Assembly: GCA_934526015.1 (NCBI GenBank)
Contig: CAKSZY010000007.1
Coordinates: forward strand, 37,309-101,308
Length of the DNA: 64,000 nt
From: an uncultured Dokdonella sp.
GTDB taxonomy: Bacteria > Pseudomonadota > Gammaproteobacteria > Xanthomonadales > Rhodanobacteraceae
Reading direction: 5' to 3'
Part shown: piece after piece, positions 35,666 through 44,600 of the stretch
Layout of the letters: the number at the start of each line of letters is the position of its first letter
Position numbering within the stretch: position 1 is the first letter of the stretch
The notes under the pieces: generated by a model
Database searches by the model: none
The model's input: only the letters and a program-made list of their open reading frames with translations
What the model was told of the DNA's origin: nothing
Translations under genes and position numbers: made by a program

Positions 35666-36066
35666 TCGAGGCGCGCGACGATCTCGTCCGCCGGCGGCCG
35701 GTGTGGACTGCGCTGTCCGAGCTCTACCTCGACAGCGACGAGCCGGGCCTGCTCGATCGTTGCGCCCGCACTCTGGCGCGCTCGGACTACGGCCCCGACG
35801 AACTCGCGGAGATCCTGCGCCGCGAGATCCATCCGCTGCTGCACGCGAACCTGCTCGCGACAACCGGCGTGTGGCAGGGTTTCGATCCGGACTGGCTCGA
35901 GGGCGAGATCGTGCGCCGGCAGGCGCGGCCGCGCTGGCTGCGACCGCGCGGCTGGATCATGCGCGGCCTTGCCGAAGCACTCTGGCAGGAACTCGCGCCG
36001 CGCATCGCTGCCGCGCGTGCGGCCGCCTCCGTCAACACCCCGATTTCCGGCACGATCCGCCCATGA
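35662..36066 (+). CDS. Uncharacterised protein embedded in the biotin operon
   Basis: A 134-residue soluble, mostly helical protein. The first 60 residues (RRPVWTALSELYLDSDEP, ILRREIHPLLHANLL) resemble a small uncharacterised family (DUF7079-like, assignment from memory). The middle reads WQGFDPDWLEGEIVRR and the end is basic. The GTG start at 35662 has a strong GGGAGGTAGGG site and overlaps the bioF stop; the stop overlaps bioH (ATGA). It is not a known biotin enzyme. Its place inside a tightly coupled bioF-bioH-bioC chain makes a link to biotin or acyl metabolism plausible but unproven. Confidence 0.8.
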   Translation: MIEARDDLVRRRPVWTALSELYLDSDEPGLLDRCARTLARSDYGPDELAEILRREIHPLLHANLLATTGVWQGFDPDWLEGEIVRRQARPRWLRPRGWIMRGLAEALWQELAPRIAAARAAASVNTPISGTIRP

Positions 36067-36839
36067 GCTTCTCGATCACCCCGCGCGGCGACGGCCGCGA
36101 CCTCGTCCTGATCCACGGCTGGGCCATGCACGGCGGCATCTTCGCGCCGCTCGTCGACGCGCTGGCCGCGCACTGGCGCCTTCATCTGGTCGACCTGCCC
36201 GGCCATGGCCGCAGCCGCGACGCCTGGACATCCGGTGCGCTCGACCCGGCCGACTGCGCGCGGCGCATCGCCGAACGCACGCCGCCCGCGCCGTGGCTCG
36301 GCTGGTCGCTCGGCGGCCTCGTCGCGCTGCACGGCGCGCTGGCGCGGCCCGACCACGTGCATGGCCTCGTCGCCATCGCCAGCAGCCCGCGCTTCATCCT
36401 CGCGCCGGACTGGCCGCATGCGGTCGACCCCTCGGTGTTCTCCGGATTCGCCAACGAACTCGAGACACGCTTCGAACACGCGATCGAACGCTTCCTCGCC
36501 CTCGAGACGCTCGGCTCTCCGCACGGACGCGAGGAGCTGCGCGCCCTGCGCGCACAGGTGTTCGCCGCCGGTGCGCCGCGCATCGAGGCCCTGCGCGAGG
36601 GCCTCGCCGTGCTCGCCCGCGAGGACCTGCGCGGCGCCGTGTCGGGACTGCGCGTGCCGAGCCTGTGGATCGGCGGCCGGCGCGACCGGCTCGTGCCGTC
36701 CGCCGCACTGGCCTGGTGTGCCTCGCAGGCGCCCGACGCACGTCATCTCGAATTGCCGAGCGGTCACGCGCCGTTCCTCGCCCACGCACGGGAGATCGCC
36801 GAAGCGATCGCCGCGCTCGACGCCGGAGCCGCCGCATGA
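36063..36839 (+). CDS. bioH: Pimeloyl-ACP methyl ester carboxylesterase
   Basis: A 258-residue alpha/beta hydrolase. The nucleophile is Ser82 in GWSLGGLVA, the acid Asp is in GGRRDRLVP (about 207) and the His in SGHAPFLAH (about 235). The N-terminal VLIHGWAMHGGIFAPL is the BioH oxyanion region. It removes the methyl group from pimeloyl-ACP methyl ester made through BioC. Starts and stops overlap the genes on both sides (ATGA at 36063 and at 36836). Confidence 0.94.
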   Translation: MSFSITPRGDGRDLVLIHGWAMHGGIFAPLVDALAAHWRLHLVDLPGHGRSRDAWTSGALDPADCARRIAERTPPAPWLGWSLGGLVALHGALARPDHVHGLVAIASSPRFILAPDWPHAVDPSVFSGFANELETRFEHAIERFLALETLGSPHGREELRALRAQVFAAGAPRIEALREGLAVLAREDLRGAVSGLRVPSLWIGGRRDRLVPSAALAWCASQAPDARHLELPSGHAPFLAHAREIAEAIAALDAGAAA

Positions 36840-37717
36840 ACCTGCCGTTCGACCGCCAGCACGTGCGCCGCGCCTTCAGCCGCGCGGCGAACGGTTACGA
36901 GGCGCATGCCGTGCTGCAGGAGGAAGTCCAGCAGCGCCTGCTCGAACGCCTCGACGATCACCCCCTCGCGGCGCAGCGCGTGCTCGACGTCGGTGCCGGC
37001 ACCGGCCGCGGTACCGCATTGCTGCGCAAGCGCCATCCGCAGGCGCAGCTGGTCGCCCTCGACATCGCCCTGCCGATGCTGGTCGCCGCGCGCCGCCATC
37101 GCAGCTGGCGGCGACCGTTCGCCCGCGTCTGCGCCGATGCCGAGGCGCTGCCGTTCGCCGATGCCGCGTTCGACCTCGTGCATTCCAACCTCTGCCTGCA
37201 ATGGTGCGGCGATCTTGCCGGCGTGCTCGACGGCTTCCGCCGCGTGCTGCGTCCCGGCGGGCTCCTGCTGTTCAGCACCTTCGGTCCGGACACCCTGCGC
37301 GAGTTGCGCGCGGCGTTCGCCGAAGTCGACGACGCCCCGCATGTCAGCCGCTTCCTCGACATGCATCCGATCGGCGATGCGATGCTCGCCGCCGGCTTCC
37401 GCGATCCGGTGCTCGAACGCGACCACTTCACCCTGACCTATGCCGGCGCGCTCGACCTCATGCGCGAACTGCGCGGGCTTGGCGCGACCAATGCCGATCC
37501 CGATCGCCTGCGCGGCCTGACCGGACGACGCCGCCTGCAGCGGGTGATCGCCGCCTATGAAGCGTTCCGCGTCGACGGCCGCCTGCCGGCGACCTGGGAA
37601 GTCGTCTACGCGATCGCGCGCGCGCCGGAGCCCGGCCAGCCACGCCGCAGCGGCTCCGGCGAGGTGGCGAGTTTTCCGCTCGAAGGCCTGCGCGGATCGC
37701 GCCGCAAGCTGCGTTGA
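36836..37717 (+). CDS. bioC: Malonyl-ACP O-methyltransferase
   Basis: A 293-residue SAM-dependent methyltransferase. Motif I is VLDVGAGTGRGTALL (about residues 49-63) and the later motifs are ALDIALPMLVAA and PFADAAFDLVHSNLCLQW. The N-terminal RRAFSRAANGYEAHAVLQ is typical of BioC. It methylates malonyl-ACP so that fatty acid synthesis can extend it to pimeloyl-ACP. It is the last gene of the bioF-bioC chain; the aryl-polyene ketosynthase starts 81 bases further on the same strand. Confidence 0.94.
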   Translation: MNLPFDRQHVRRAFSRAANGYEAHAVLQEEVQQRLLERLDDHPLAAQRVLDVGAGTGRGTALLRKRHPQAQLVALDIALPMLVAARRHRSWRRPFARVCADAEALPFADAAFDLVHSNLCLQWCGDLAGVLDGFRRVLRPGGLLLFSTFGPDTLRELRAAFAEVDDAPHVSRFLDMHPIGDAMLAAGFRDPVLERDHFTLTYAGALDLMRELRGLGATNADPDRLRGLTGRRRLQRVIAAYEAFRVDGRLPATWEVVYAIARAPEPGQPRRSGSGEVASFPLEGLRGSRRKLR

Positions 37718-37798
37718 CGGCACGTCGCGATCGACCGCAACGGTCGTCGTGCGAAGGCGGCGATATACTCGCCCGCTGCCATCGAAGTCCGATTCCAC

Positions 37799-38995
37799 GT
37801 GCCGAAACCCTTCGCGCCGGTCTGCATCACCGCCCACACCGCCACCTCGGCGCTCGGCCACGGCCGCGCGGCGCACCTCGCCGCCCTGCGCGGGCGCCGC
37901 AGCGGCCTGCGTGCCAACGACTTCACCCGCGAGCCGCTGGCCTGCGCGATCGGCCGCGTCGACGGACTCGAGGACCTCCCCCTGGCCGACGGCTTCGAGC
38001 GCTTCGACTGCCGCAACAACCGGCTCGCCTGGCTCGGCGCGCAGGGTGACGGCTTCCTCGCCGCCGCACACGCGGCGGTGGCCCGCCACGGCGCCGAACG
38101 CGTCGCCGTGCTGGGCGCCACCTCGACCTCCAGCATCGGCGCCAGCGAGGAAGCCTATGCGCGCCTCGACGACGGCCGCATCCCGGCCGACCTGCGCCGA
38201 CCCGAAGTGCACACGCCGCATTCGCTCGGCCTGTTCCTCGCCGCGGTCAGTGGCGCACGCGGACCCTGCCTGACCACCGCAACCGCCTGCTCGTCGAGCG
38301 CGAAGATCTTTGCCCAGGGCGAACGCATGCTGCGCCTCGGTCTCGTCGATGCGGTCCTCCTCGCCGGGGTCGACACGCTGTGCGGCAGCGTGCTGTACGG
38401 CTTCAATTCGCTGGAACTGGTGTCGCCGGAAGCCTGCCGGCCATTCGACGTGGCACGTCGCGGCATCTCGCTCGGCGAGGCCGCCGGTTTCGCCCTGCTC
38501 GAGCGCGACGGCGAAGCGTCGGCTCCGCGCCTGGTCGGCTGGGGCGAGTCGAGCGATGCCCACCACATGTCGAGTCCGCATCCCGAAGGCCTCGGCGCGC
38601 AGCGGGCCCTCGAGGACGCCCTCGCCCGCGCGGATCTCGACGCCGGCGCGATCGACTACATCAACCTGCACGGCACGGCGACGCCGAAGAACGACGAGGT
38701 CGAGGCCGCCGTCATCGCCCGCAGCTTCGGCGCACGCACGCGCGCGAGTTCGACCAAGGGCTGGACCGGCCACGCACTCGGCGCGGCCGGCATCCTCGAG
38801 GCAGTGATCTGCCTGCTCGCGCTCGAACACGGCTTCGTGCCCGGCACGCTGAACTGCGAGGTGCCCGATCCGGCCTGCGGCCCGCAACTCGCCCTGGCCA
38901 ACGAGGACGCCGACCTGCGCCACGTGCTGAGCAACTCGTTCGGCTTCGGCGGCAGCAACTGCACGCTGGCGTTTGCCCGTGGAGGCGCGGCATGA
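37799..38995 (+). CDS. Beta-ketoacyl-ACP synthase of an aryl-polyene-type cluster
   Basis: A 398-residue FabF-type ketosynthase with a complete Cys-His-His set: Cys164 in TATACSSS, His291 in LHGTATPKND and His325 in WTGHALGAAG. The C-terminal NSFGFGGSNCTLAF is standard. Relatives in aryl-polyene/xanthomonadin clusters catalyse decarboxylative condensation on ACP-bound polyene chains. The GTG start at 37799 has no obvious ribosome site. The stop overlaps the next gene, which encodes a chain-length-factor-like partner, matching the KS-CLF heterodimer of aryl-polyene synthases. No ACP is seen beside it. Confidence 0.9.
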   Translation: MPKPFAPVCITAHTATSALGHGRAAHLAALRGRRSGLRANDFTREPLACAIGRVDGLEDLPLADGFERFDCRNNRLAWLGAQGDGFLAAAHAAVARHGAERVAVLGATSTSSIGASEEAYARLDDGRIPADLRRPEVHTPHSLGLFLAAVSGARGPCLTTATACSSSAKIFAQGERMLRLGLVDAVLLAGVDTLCGSVLYGFNSLELVSPEACRPFDVARRGISLGEAAGFALLERDGEASAPRLVGWGESSDAHHMSSPHPEGLGAQRALEDALARADLDAGAIDYINLHGTATPKNDEVEAAVIARSFGARTRASSTKGWTGHALGAAGILEAVICLLALEHGFVPGTLNCEVPDPACGPQLALANEDADLRHVLSNSFGFGGSNCTLAFARGGAA

Positions 38996-39792
38996 ACGCG
39001 CTCGAGGTGCAGATCGAAGGCATCGGCCTGTGGGCCCCCGGCTGGCCGGACTGGGACAGCGCCTGCCTCGGCCTGCGTCGCGGCGAGCCGCCGCGCGCCG
39101 ATGCGCCGGCGCGGCCGGCGCCGGCGCTGCTGCCCGCGGCCGAGCGGCGGCGCGCGCCGGATCCGGTGCTGATCGCCTGCGAGGTCGCCGCGCAGGCCTG
39201 CGCCGCCGCCGACCGCGAACCGTCGGCGCTGGCCAGCGTGTTCACCTCCTCGCACGGCGATACCGCGATCACCGATTACATGTGCTCGACGCTGGCGCAG
39301 GCACCGCGCGAGCTGTCGCCGATCCGTTTCCACAATTCGGTGCACAACGCACCGGCCGGCTACTGGACGATCGCCGCCCGCTGCCATGCCGCCTCGACCT
39401 CGATCAGCGGCTACACGGCGAGTTTTGCCGGCGGCCTGCTGGAAGCGGCCGTGCAGGCGCTCGCCGGCGACGAGCCGGTGCTGCTGGTGGCCTACGACAC
39501 CGTCTCGCCGCAGCCACTGGCCGAAGTCGTACCGAGTGCCCCGGCCTTCGGCATCGCCCTCGTGCTGGCACCGGCACGTGCCGGCGACGGACTGCCGGGT
39601 CTGCTCCTGCTGCCCGACGCGCAGGCGAAACCGACCCCGCTGGTACTGCCGGACGCCTTCGCGGCGATCGCCGCCGGCAATCCGATGGCCGCCTCGGCGC
39701 TGCCGTTCGCCACCGCCCTCGTCAGCGACGCGGCAGCGACCCTCGTGCTGCCGCTCGGCACGCGCGGCGGCCTCGGCGTGGTCCTGCGCTGA
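38992..39792 (+). CDS. Beta-ketoacyl synthase chain-length-factor-like protein
   Basis: A 266-residue thiolase-fold protein shorter than a full ketosynthase. It keeps the N-terminal beta-strand pattern and the helical core (VFTSSHGDTAITDYMCSTL, RFHNSVHNAPAGYWTIAARC, STSISGYTASFAGGLLEAA) but lacks a recognisable TAC(S)S nucleophile motif and the second His motif. This matches the chain-length-factor partners of aryl-polyene ketosynthases, which pair with the catalytic subunit and set chain length. It starts at 38992 inside the ketosynthase stop (ATGA). The glycosyltransferase follows after 4 bases. Confidence 0.85.
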   Translation: MNALEVQIEGIGLWAPGWPDWDSACLGLRRGEPPRADAPARPAPALLPAAERRRAPDPVLIACEVAAQACAAADREPSALASVFTSSHGDTAITDYMCSTLAQAPRELSPIRFHNSVHNAPAGYWTIAARCHAASTSISGYTASFAGGLLEAAVQALAGDEPVLLVAYDTVSPQPLAEVVPSAPAFGIALVLAPARAGDGLPGLLLLPDAQAKPTPLVLPDAFAAIAAGNPMAASALPFATALVSDAAATLVLPLGTRGGLGVVLR

Positions 39793-39796
39793 ACGG

Positions 39797-40600
39797 ATGC
39801 GCACGATGAACACCGGCCATTCCGGATCGGGTGCGGCGGCAACGCGCATCGTCGTCCTCATTCCCGCGCTCAACGAGGAGCTGGCGATCCGCGCGGTGGT
39901 GACCTCCGCGCTGGCGGTCTGCGCCGAGGTCATCGTCGTCGACGACGGCTCCACCGACGCCACCCTCGAACGCATCGCCGACCTGCCGGTCCAGGTGATC
40001 CGCCACGCCGTGCCGAAGGGCAAGGGCGAGAGCCTGCGCGCCGGATTCCGCGAGGCGCTGCGGCGCGGCTTCGACGCGGTGGTGACGCTGGACGGCGACG
40101 GCCAGCACGACGCCGCCGACATCCCGCGCCTCGTCGCCGCCGCATGCCAGTATCCCGACCACCTCGTGATCGGCGCGCGCCTGCGCGGCCGCGAGCAGCA
40201 GCCGGTCGCGCGCCGGCGCGCCAACGCGGTGGCCGACTGGGGCATCTCCTGGGGCTGCGGCATCCCGGTCGCCGATACCCAGAGCGGCCAGCGCTACTAC
40301 CCGCGCCGCGTGCTCGAACTGGTCGACCTGCCGGCCCAGGGTTTCGTCTTCGAGGCGGCGATCCTGATCGCCGCGGTGCGCGAACTCGGCGTCGGCGTCG
40401 TCTCGGTGCCGATCGACATCCGTTATCAGGCGGATGCGCGGCGCAGCCACTTCCGTCCGGTGATCGACGTCACACGAATCACCTGGTACACGATCCTGCG
40501 GGTGATCCATTACGGCCATGTCGTGGCAAGCTACCGGCGTTCGCACGGGCGTGCGCCGTGCGTGACCGATCCGCCCCCCCTCGCCGGGATTCCCGCGTGA
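39797..40600 (+). CDS. Family 2 glycosyltransferase
   Basis: A 267-residue GT-A enzyme. The nucleotide-sugar site is IPALNEELAI...VIVVDDGSTDAT, the metal motif is TLDGDGQHD, and GARLRGREQQPVARRRAN plus DTQSGQRYYPRRVLEL follow, as in dolichol/undecaprenyl-phosphate-type transferases. No C-terminal membrane helix is evident. Glycosyltransferases of this type are found in xanthomonadin clusters, where they may link the polyene to a lipid or sugar carrier. The start at 39797 has AACGG upstream; a second ATG lies at 39806. The GTG of the antiporter gene overlaps its stop. Confidence 0.88.
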   Translation: MRTMNTGHSGSGAAATRIVVLIPALNEELAIRAVVTSALAVCAEVIVVDDGSTDATLERIADLPVQVIRHAVPKGKGESLRAGFREALRRGFDAVVTLDGDGQHDAADIPRLVAAACQYPDHLVIGARLRGREQQPVARRRANAVADWGISWGCGIPVADTQSGQRYYPRRVLELVDLPAQGFVFEAAILIAAVRELGVGVVSVPIDIRYQADARRSHFRPVIDVTRITWYTILRVIHYGHVVASYRRSHGRAPCVTDPPPLAGIPA

Positions 40601-41865
40601 ACCATGTGCCGCTGCTGTTGTTGCAACTGGTCGCGATCCTCGCGGTCGCCCGCCTGTTTGCCCTGCTGCTGCAGCGCTTCGGCCAGCCGCCGGTGATCGG
40701 CGAGATGCTCGCCGGCATCGCGCTCGGGCCGATCGTGTTCGGTGCGCTGGCGCCGGATTGGCAGGCGTGGCTGTTCGCCCCGTCGAGCCTCGGCGCGCTC
40801 GATGGCCTCAGCCAGCTCGGCCTGATCCTGTTCATGTTCATCGTCGGCGCGGAACTGCGCCTGCCGCAGGGTGCGCGGCGCACCTTGACCGCGGCGAGCC
40901 TGGTCGGCGTGCTCGGGGTGGTGTTGCCGATGGCGCTCGGCCTGGCCATTTCGCCGATGCTGCATCCGCGGTTCGCACCGGCCGGGGTCGGCTTCTGGCC
41001 GTTCGCGCTGTTCATGGCCGCGTCGATGGCGATCACCGCGTTTCCGATCATGGCGCGCATCCTCAAGGAGCGCGGCATGACCCATACCGCGGTCGGCCAG
41101 CTCTCGCTGGCTTCTGCCGCGATCGCCGATGTCTTCGCATGGATCGTGCTCGCCTTCGTCGTTGCCCTCATCTCGAGCGGCCAGGGCTGGTCGGGATTCC
41201 TGCTCACGCTCGGCGGCACCACCGTGATGGCCGCGGTGATGTTCGGCATCGTGCGCCCGCTGCTGGCGCGCAGCCTTGCCCGGCATGCTCCCGACGGCAG
41301 ACCCTCGCGCGCCCTGCTGACCGCATTGCTGCTCGGGATGCTGGCCAGCGCGGCGGCGACCGATGCGCTCGGCCTGCATGCGGTGTTCGGGGCCTTCCTG
41401 TTCGGCGCAGCGCTGCCGCGCGACAACCGCCTGCTGGAGACCCTGATCGAGCGCATCGAGCATGTCGCGGTGATCGTCATGATGCCGGTGTTCTTCGCCC
41501 TCGCCGGACTCAACACGACGCCCGACGCCTTCGCCGACACCGGCATGACCGCGCTGGTGCTGATCTTTGCGGCCGCCGTCATCGGCAAGATCCTCGGCGG
41601 CGCCGCCGGCGCCCGCCTCGGCGGCATGCCGTGGCGGGAATCGTTCGCGGTCGGCTCGCTGATGAATGCGCGCGCCTTGATGGAACTGATCGTCATCAAG
41701 GTCGGCCTCGATGCCGGCGTGATCGGCGCCGAGATCTTCACCATGCTGATGATCATGGCGATCGGCACGACCCTGATGACCACGCCGCTGCTGATCGCAT
41801 TCACGCGGCCTGAACCGGCCGCGCCCTCCGCCGACCGCGTGCCGGTGCCACGGACCGGCGCATGA
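40597..41865 (+). CDS. CPA2-family cation/proton antiporter
   Basis: A 422-residue protein with about 12 membrane helices. Motifs include FGQPPVIGEMLAGIALGP, FMAASMAITAFPIMARIL and the conserved Asp segment ATDALGLHAVFGAFLFG. It lacks the C-terminal NAD-binding RCK domain of KefB/KefC, so it is the short CPA2 type exchanging K+ or Na+ for H+. It is encoded between a glycosyltransferase and a halogenase-like flavoprotein, with both junctions overlapping (40597 and 41862). An antiporter is not a core part of described aryl-polyene clusters, and its coupling here suggests a role in pigment export or pH control, which is inference. Confidence 0.9.
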   Translation: MNHVPLLLLQLVAILAVARLFALLLQRFGQPPVIGEMLAGIALGPIVFGALAPDWQAWLFAPSSLGALDGLSQLGLILFMFIVGAELRLPQGARRTLTAASLVGVLGVVLPMALGLAISPMLHPRFAPAGVGFWPFALFMAASMAITAFPIMARILKERGMTHTAVGQLSLASAAIADVFAWIVLAFVVALISSGQGWSGFLLTLGGTTVMAAVMFGIVRPLLARSLARHAPDGRPSRALLTALLLGMLASAAATDALGLHAVFGAFLFGAALPRDNRLLETLIERIEHVAVIVMMPVFFALAGLNTTPDAFADTGMTALVLIFAAAVIGKILGGAAGARLGGMPWRESFAVGSLMNARALMELIVIKVGLDAGVIGAEIFTMLMIMAIGTTLMTTPLLIAFTRPEPAAPSADRVPVPRTGA

Positions 41866-43448
41866 CGAGCCCGGCCCGGCCCGATGTCGTCATCCTCGGC
41901 GGCGGTCTGGCCGGCCTCTGCCTCGCCCTGCAACTGCGCCGGCGCTTCGCCGATCTCGACATCGTCGTGCTCGAGCGCAAGGCGCATCCGGTGCCGGTCG
42001 CCGCGCACAAGGTCGGCGAATCGACCGTCGAGATCGGCGCGCACTACTTCGCCGAAACGCTCGGCCTGCGCGAGCACCTCGACGCCGAACACATCCGCAA
42101 GTTCGGTTTCCGCTTCTTCTGGTCGGAAGGCCGCGACGATCTCGAAGGCGTGACCGAACTCGGCGTCAGCCAGGTCATGCCGACGCCGGCCTGGCAGATC
42201 GATCGCGGCGTGTTCGAGAACCACCTCGGCGAACGCGCACGCGCACTCGGCATCCGCTTCCTCGACAACGCCCGCGTGCGCGGCATCGAGCCCGGCACCG
42301 GCGAGGCGGCGCACCGTGTGCGCGCAACCGTCGCCGGCGACGAGTGCGAATTCCACGCGCGCTGGCTCATCGATGCCTCCGGGCGAGCCGGCCTGCTGAA
42401 GCGCAAGTTCGACCTCGCCGAGGCGAACGGCCACGACGTCAACTCGGTGTGGTTCCGCATCGACCAGCGCCTGTCGATCGACGACTGGTGCGACGACGAC
42501 GCCTGGGGTGCGCGCTGCTCGCCGCCGGAACGCTGGCGCTCGACCAACCACCTGTGCGGCGAGGGCTACTGGGTCTGGCTGATCCCGCTCGGCTCCGGCG
42601 CGCATTCGGTCGGCATCGTCTGCGACGCGAAGCTGCATCCGCTCGAACGCATGAACAGCTTCGACAAGGCGCTCGACTGGCTGCGCGAGTTCCAGCCGCT
42701 GGTCGCGCGCCATTGCGAAGCCACGCGCGACCAGCTCATGGACTTCCTGTTCCTGCGCGGTTTTTCGTACGGATGCAGGCAGGTGTTCTCCGGCGACCGC
42801 TGGGCGCTGACCGGCGAGGCCGGCGTCTTCCTCGACCCGTTCTACTCGCCCGGCAGCGATTTCATCGCCATTGCCAACACCTACATCTGCGAACTGATCG
42901 GCCACGATCGCGCCGGCCAGCCGCTGGCGCCGTACGCGCGCCTCTACGAGCAGCTGTATTTCTCCTTCTACGAGAACACGCTGAGCCTCTACCACGGCCA
43001 GTACGCGATCTTCGGCGATGCCGGGATCATGGCGATCAAGATCATCTGGGACTACGCCTACTACTGGGGCATCCTCTGCCCGCTGTTCTTCCAGCAGCGT
43101 CTCGCCGACCTCGCCGTGCTCGGCGACCTGCGCGAGGACATGCTCGCCGCCGCCGCGCTCAATCGCGACCTGCAGGCGCTGTTCCGCCGCTGGTACGCGC
43201 ACGCCACGCATGCCAGCCCGCCGGTCATGTGGGATCAGGGCAAGCTCGACTGGTTCCTCGAGATGAACCGCGCGCTGCGCGACCCCCTCGACGACGCCGG
43301 CGTGCGCACCCGCGTGCGCGAAGGCCTCGCCCGCCTGCGCGATCTCGCCGCCACGATCGCCACGCGCGCGGCGCGTGCCGGGATCGACAGCGACCTGCCC
43401 GCGACCGCCACGCCCGGCACGACCCCGCTGTTCATCGAAGCCGCCTGA
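41862..43448 (+). CDS. Flavin-dependent halogenase/oxidoreductase of the pigment cluster
   Basis: A 528-residue FAD protein of the tryptophan-halogenase-like superfamily. The FAD site is VVILGGGLAGLCLAL (Gly13-Gly18 region), the conserved HKVGESTVE follows, and the halogenase motif WVWLIP lies at residues 237-242. TGEAGVFLDPFYSPGSDFI is the second FAD motif. The C-terminal 150 residues are helical and aromatic (FYENTLSLYHGQYAI, IWDYAYYWGILCPLFF). Xanthomonadins are brominated polyenes and their clusters contain such proteins. Whether this one halogenates or only oxidises cannot be decided from sequence. It is the last gene of the coupled plus-strand block; its stop lies 65 bases before a hairpin repeat. 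Confidence 0.85.
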   Translation: MTSPARPDVVILGGGLAGLCLALQLRRRFADLDIVVLERKAHPVPVAAHKVGESTVEIGAHYFAETLGLREHLDAEHIRKFGFRFFWSEGRDDLEGVTELGVSQVMPTPAWQIDRGVFENHLGERARALGIRFLDNARVRGIEPGTGEAAHRVRATVAGDECEFHARWLIDASGRAGLLKRKFDLAEANGHDVNSVWFRIDQRLSIDDWCDDDAWGARCSPPERWRSTNHLCGEGYWVWLIPLGSGAHSVGIVCDAKLHPLERMNSFDKALDWLREFQPLVARHCEATRDQLMDFLFLRGFSYGCRQVFSGDRWALTGEAGVFLDPFYSPGSDFIAIANTYICELIGHDRAGQPLAPYARLYEQLYFSFYENTLSLYHGQYAIFGDAGIMAIKIIWDYAYYWGILCPLFFQQRLADLAVLGDLREDMLAAAALNRDLQALFRRWYAHATHASPPVMWDQGKLDWFLEMNRALRDPLDDAGVRTRVREGLARLRDLAATIATRAARAGIDSDLPATATPGTTPLFIEAA

Positions 43449-43513
43449 ACCTTCGGCATCGACGGACGCGCGGGAACGCGGGGGCACGAAGGAACGGCCC
43501 TTCGCCGCTCGGT

Positions 43514-43600
43514 TTCTCCTCCGTGTGCTCCGTGTTTCGATCTTTCGCTTTCGAGGGCAAAAGCCTGAAACACGGAGCACACGGAGCACACGGAGGAGAA
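43514..43600. repeat. CACGGAG-arm hairpin between convergent genes
   Basis: TTCTCCTCCGTGTGCTCCG (43514 onward) and its complement at 43567-43600 form a stem of about 25 bases with a loop of about 28. It lies between the stops of the flavoprotein (43448) and the ketoreductase (43654), where it could serve as a two-way terminator. The loop and right flank (43530-43632) are nearly identical to 44495-44600. Confidence 0.85.
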
Positions 43601-43653
43601 GCCGAATACGGAAGAACTTCTTCTTCGTGTTTCCGGCGGATGCTGCGTGCGTT

Positions 43654-44385
43654 TCAGCCCATGCCGCCGTTGACGCCGATGACCTGGCCGTTCACGTATC
43701 CGGCGACGTCGGAGCAGAGGAAGGCGACCAGGGCGGCGACTTCCTCCGGCGTGCCGGCGCGGCCGGCCGGCACCAGCGCCTTGACCTGCGCCGGATCGAA
43801 CTGCTCGCCGAGCATGGCACCGGCGACGAGACCGGGAGCGACCACATTCGCGGTGATGCCGCGCGAGGCCATCTCGCGCGCGAGTGACTTCGTTGCCCCG
43901 TGCAGCGCCGCCTTGGCCGCCGCGTAGTTGACCTGGCCGCGGTTGCCGAGCACGGCAGCGACCGACGACACGCTGACGATGCGGCCCCAGCGCTGGCGCG
44001 CCATCGGCAGCAGCAGCGGCCGGGTGACGTGGAAGAATCCGTGCAGCGAGACATCGATGACGCGGTGCCATTGCGCATCGCTCATGCCGGCCATCGGGGC
44101 GTCGTCGTGGATGCCGGCGTTGTTGACGACGATGCCGATCGAGCCGGCACCGAGCAGGCGCTCGAGCGCGGCAGCCGTCGCCGCCGCATCGGCGACATCG
44201 AACGCCACCGCTTCGGCCGAACCGCCGTCGGCGCCGATCGCCGCCACCACCGCCTCGGCACGCTCGATGCGTGCGTTCGCATGCACGATGACGTGGTGAC
44301 CCGCCCGTGCGAGTGCGTGCGCGATGGCGCCGCCGATATCGCCGCTGCCGCCGGTGACGAGGGCGCGCCGTCCAGTCGTGGTCAT
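43654..44385 (-). CDS. FabG-like 3-oxoacyl-ACP reductase of the pigment cluster
   Basis: A 243-residue short-chain dehydrogenase. The NADPH site is VTGGSGDIGGAIA (residues 10-22), NNAG is at about 88-91, and the catalytic set is Ser in VSVSSVAA, with Tyr and Lys in VNYAAAKAAL. It would reduce the 3-oxo group of the growing acyl chain in polyene synthesis. Start 44385 has GGGAGGAA upstream. It is the last gene of the minus-strand block. Both its ends are flanked by near-identical CACGGAG repeats. Confidence 0.92.
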   Translation of the reverse strand: MTTTGRRALVTGGSGDIGGAIAHALARAGHHVIVHANARIERAEAVVAAIGADGGSAEAVAFDVADAAATAAALERLLGAGSIGIVVNNAGIHDDAPMAGMSDAQWHRVIDVSLHGFFHVTRPLLLPMARQRWGRIVSVSSVAAVLGNRGQVNYAAAKAALHGATKSLAREMASRGITANVVAPGLVAGAMLGEQFDPAQVKALVPAGRAGTPEEVAALVAFLCSDVAGYVNGQVIGVNGGMG

Positions 44386-44426
44386 GGGTTTTCCTCCCGC
44401 AATGCGCAGTGGAAGCATGAAGGGAT

Positions 44427-44600
44427 TGAAACACGAAGGACACGAAGGAAAAGCAGGTTCATGGAAGCGCTTTCCTCCGTGTGCTCCGTGTGCTGCGTGT
44501 TTCGATCTTTCGCTTTCGATGGAAACGAGGGGAAAAGCCTGAAACACGGAGCACACGGAGGAGAAGCCGAATACGGAAGAGCTTCTTCTTCGTGTTTCAG
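44427..44600. repeat. CACGGAG-arm repeats flanking dehydratase and ketoreductase
   Basis: Three arms are visible: 44427-44452 (AACACGAAGGACACGAAGG variant), 44471-44503 (TTCCTCCGTGTGCTCCG type) and 44541-44565 (complement of the second). The segment 44495-44600 repeats 43530-43632 in direct orientation with few changes. The dehydratase stop (44597-44599) lies inside the terminal CGTGTTTCAG arm. Confidence 0.85.
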
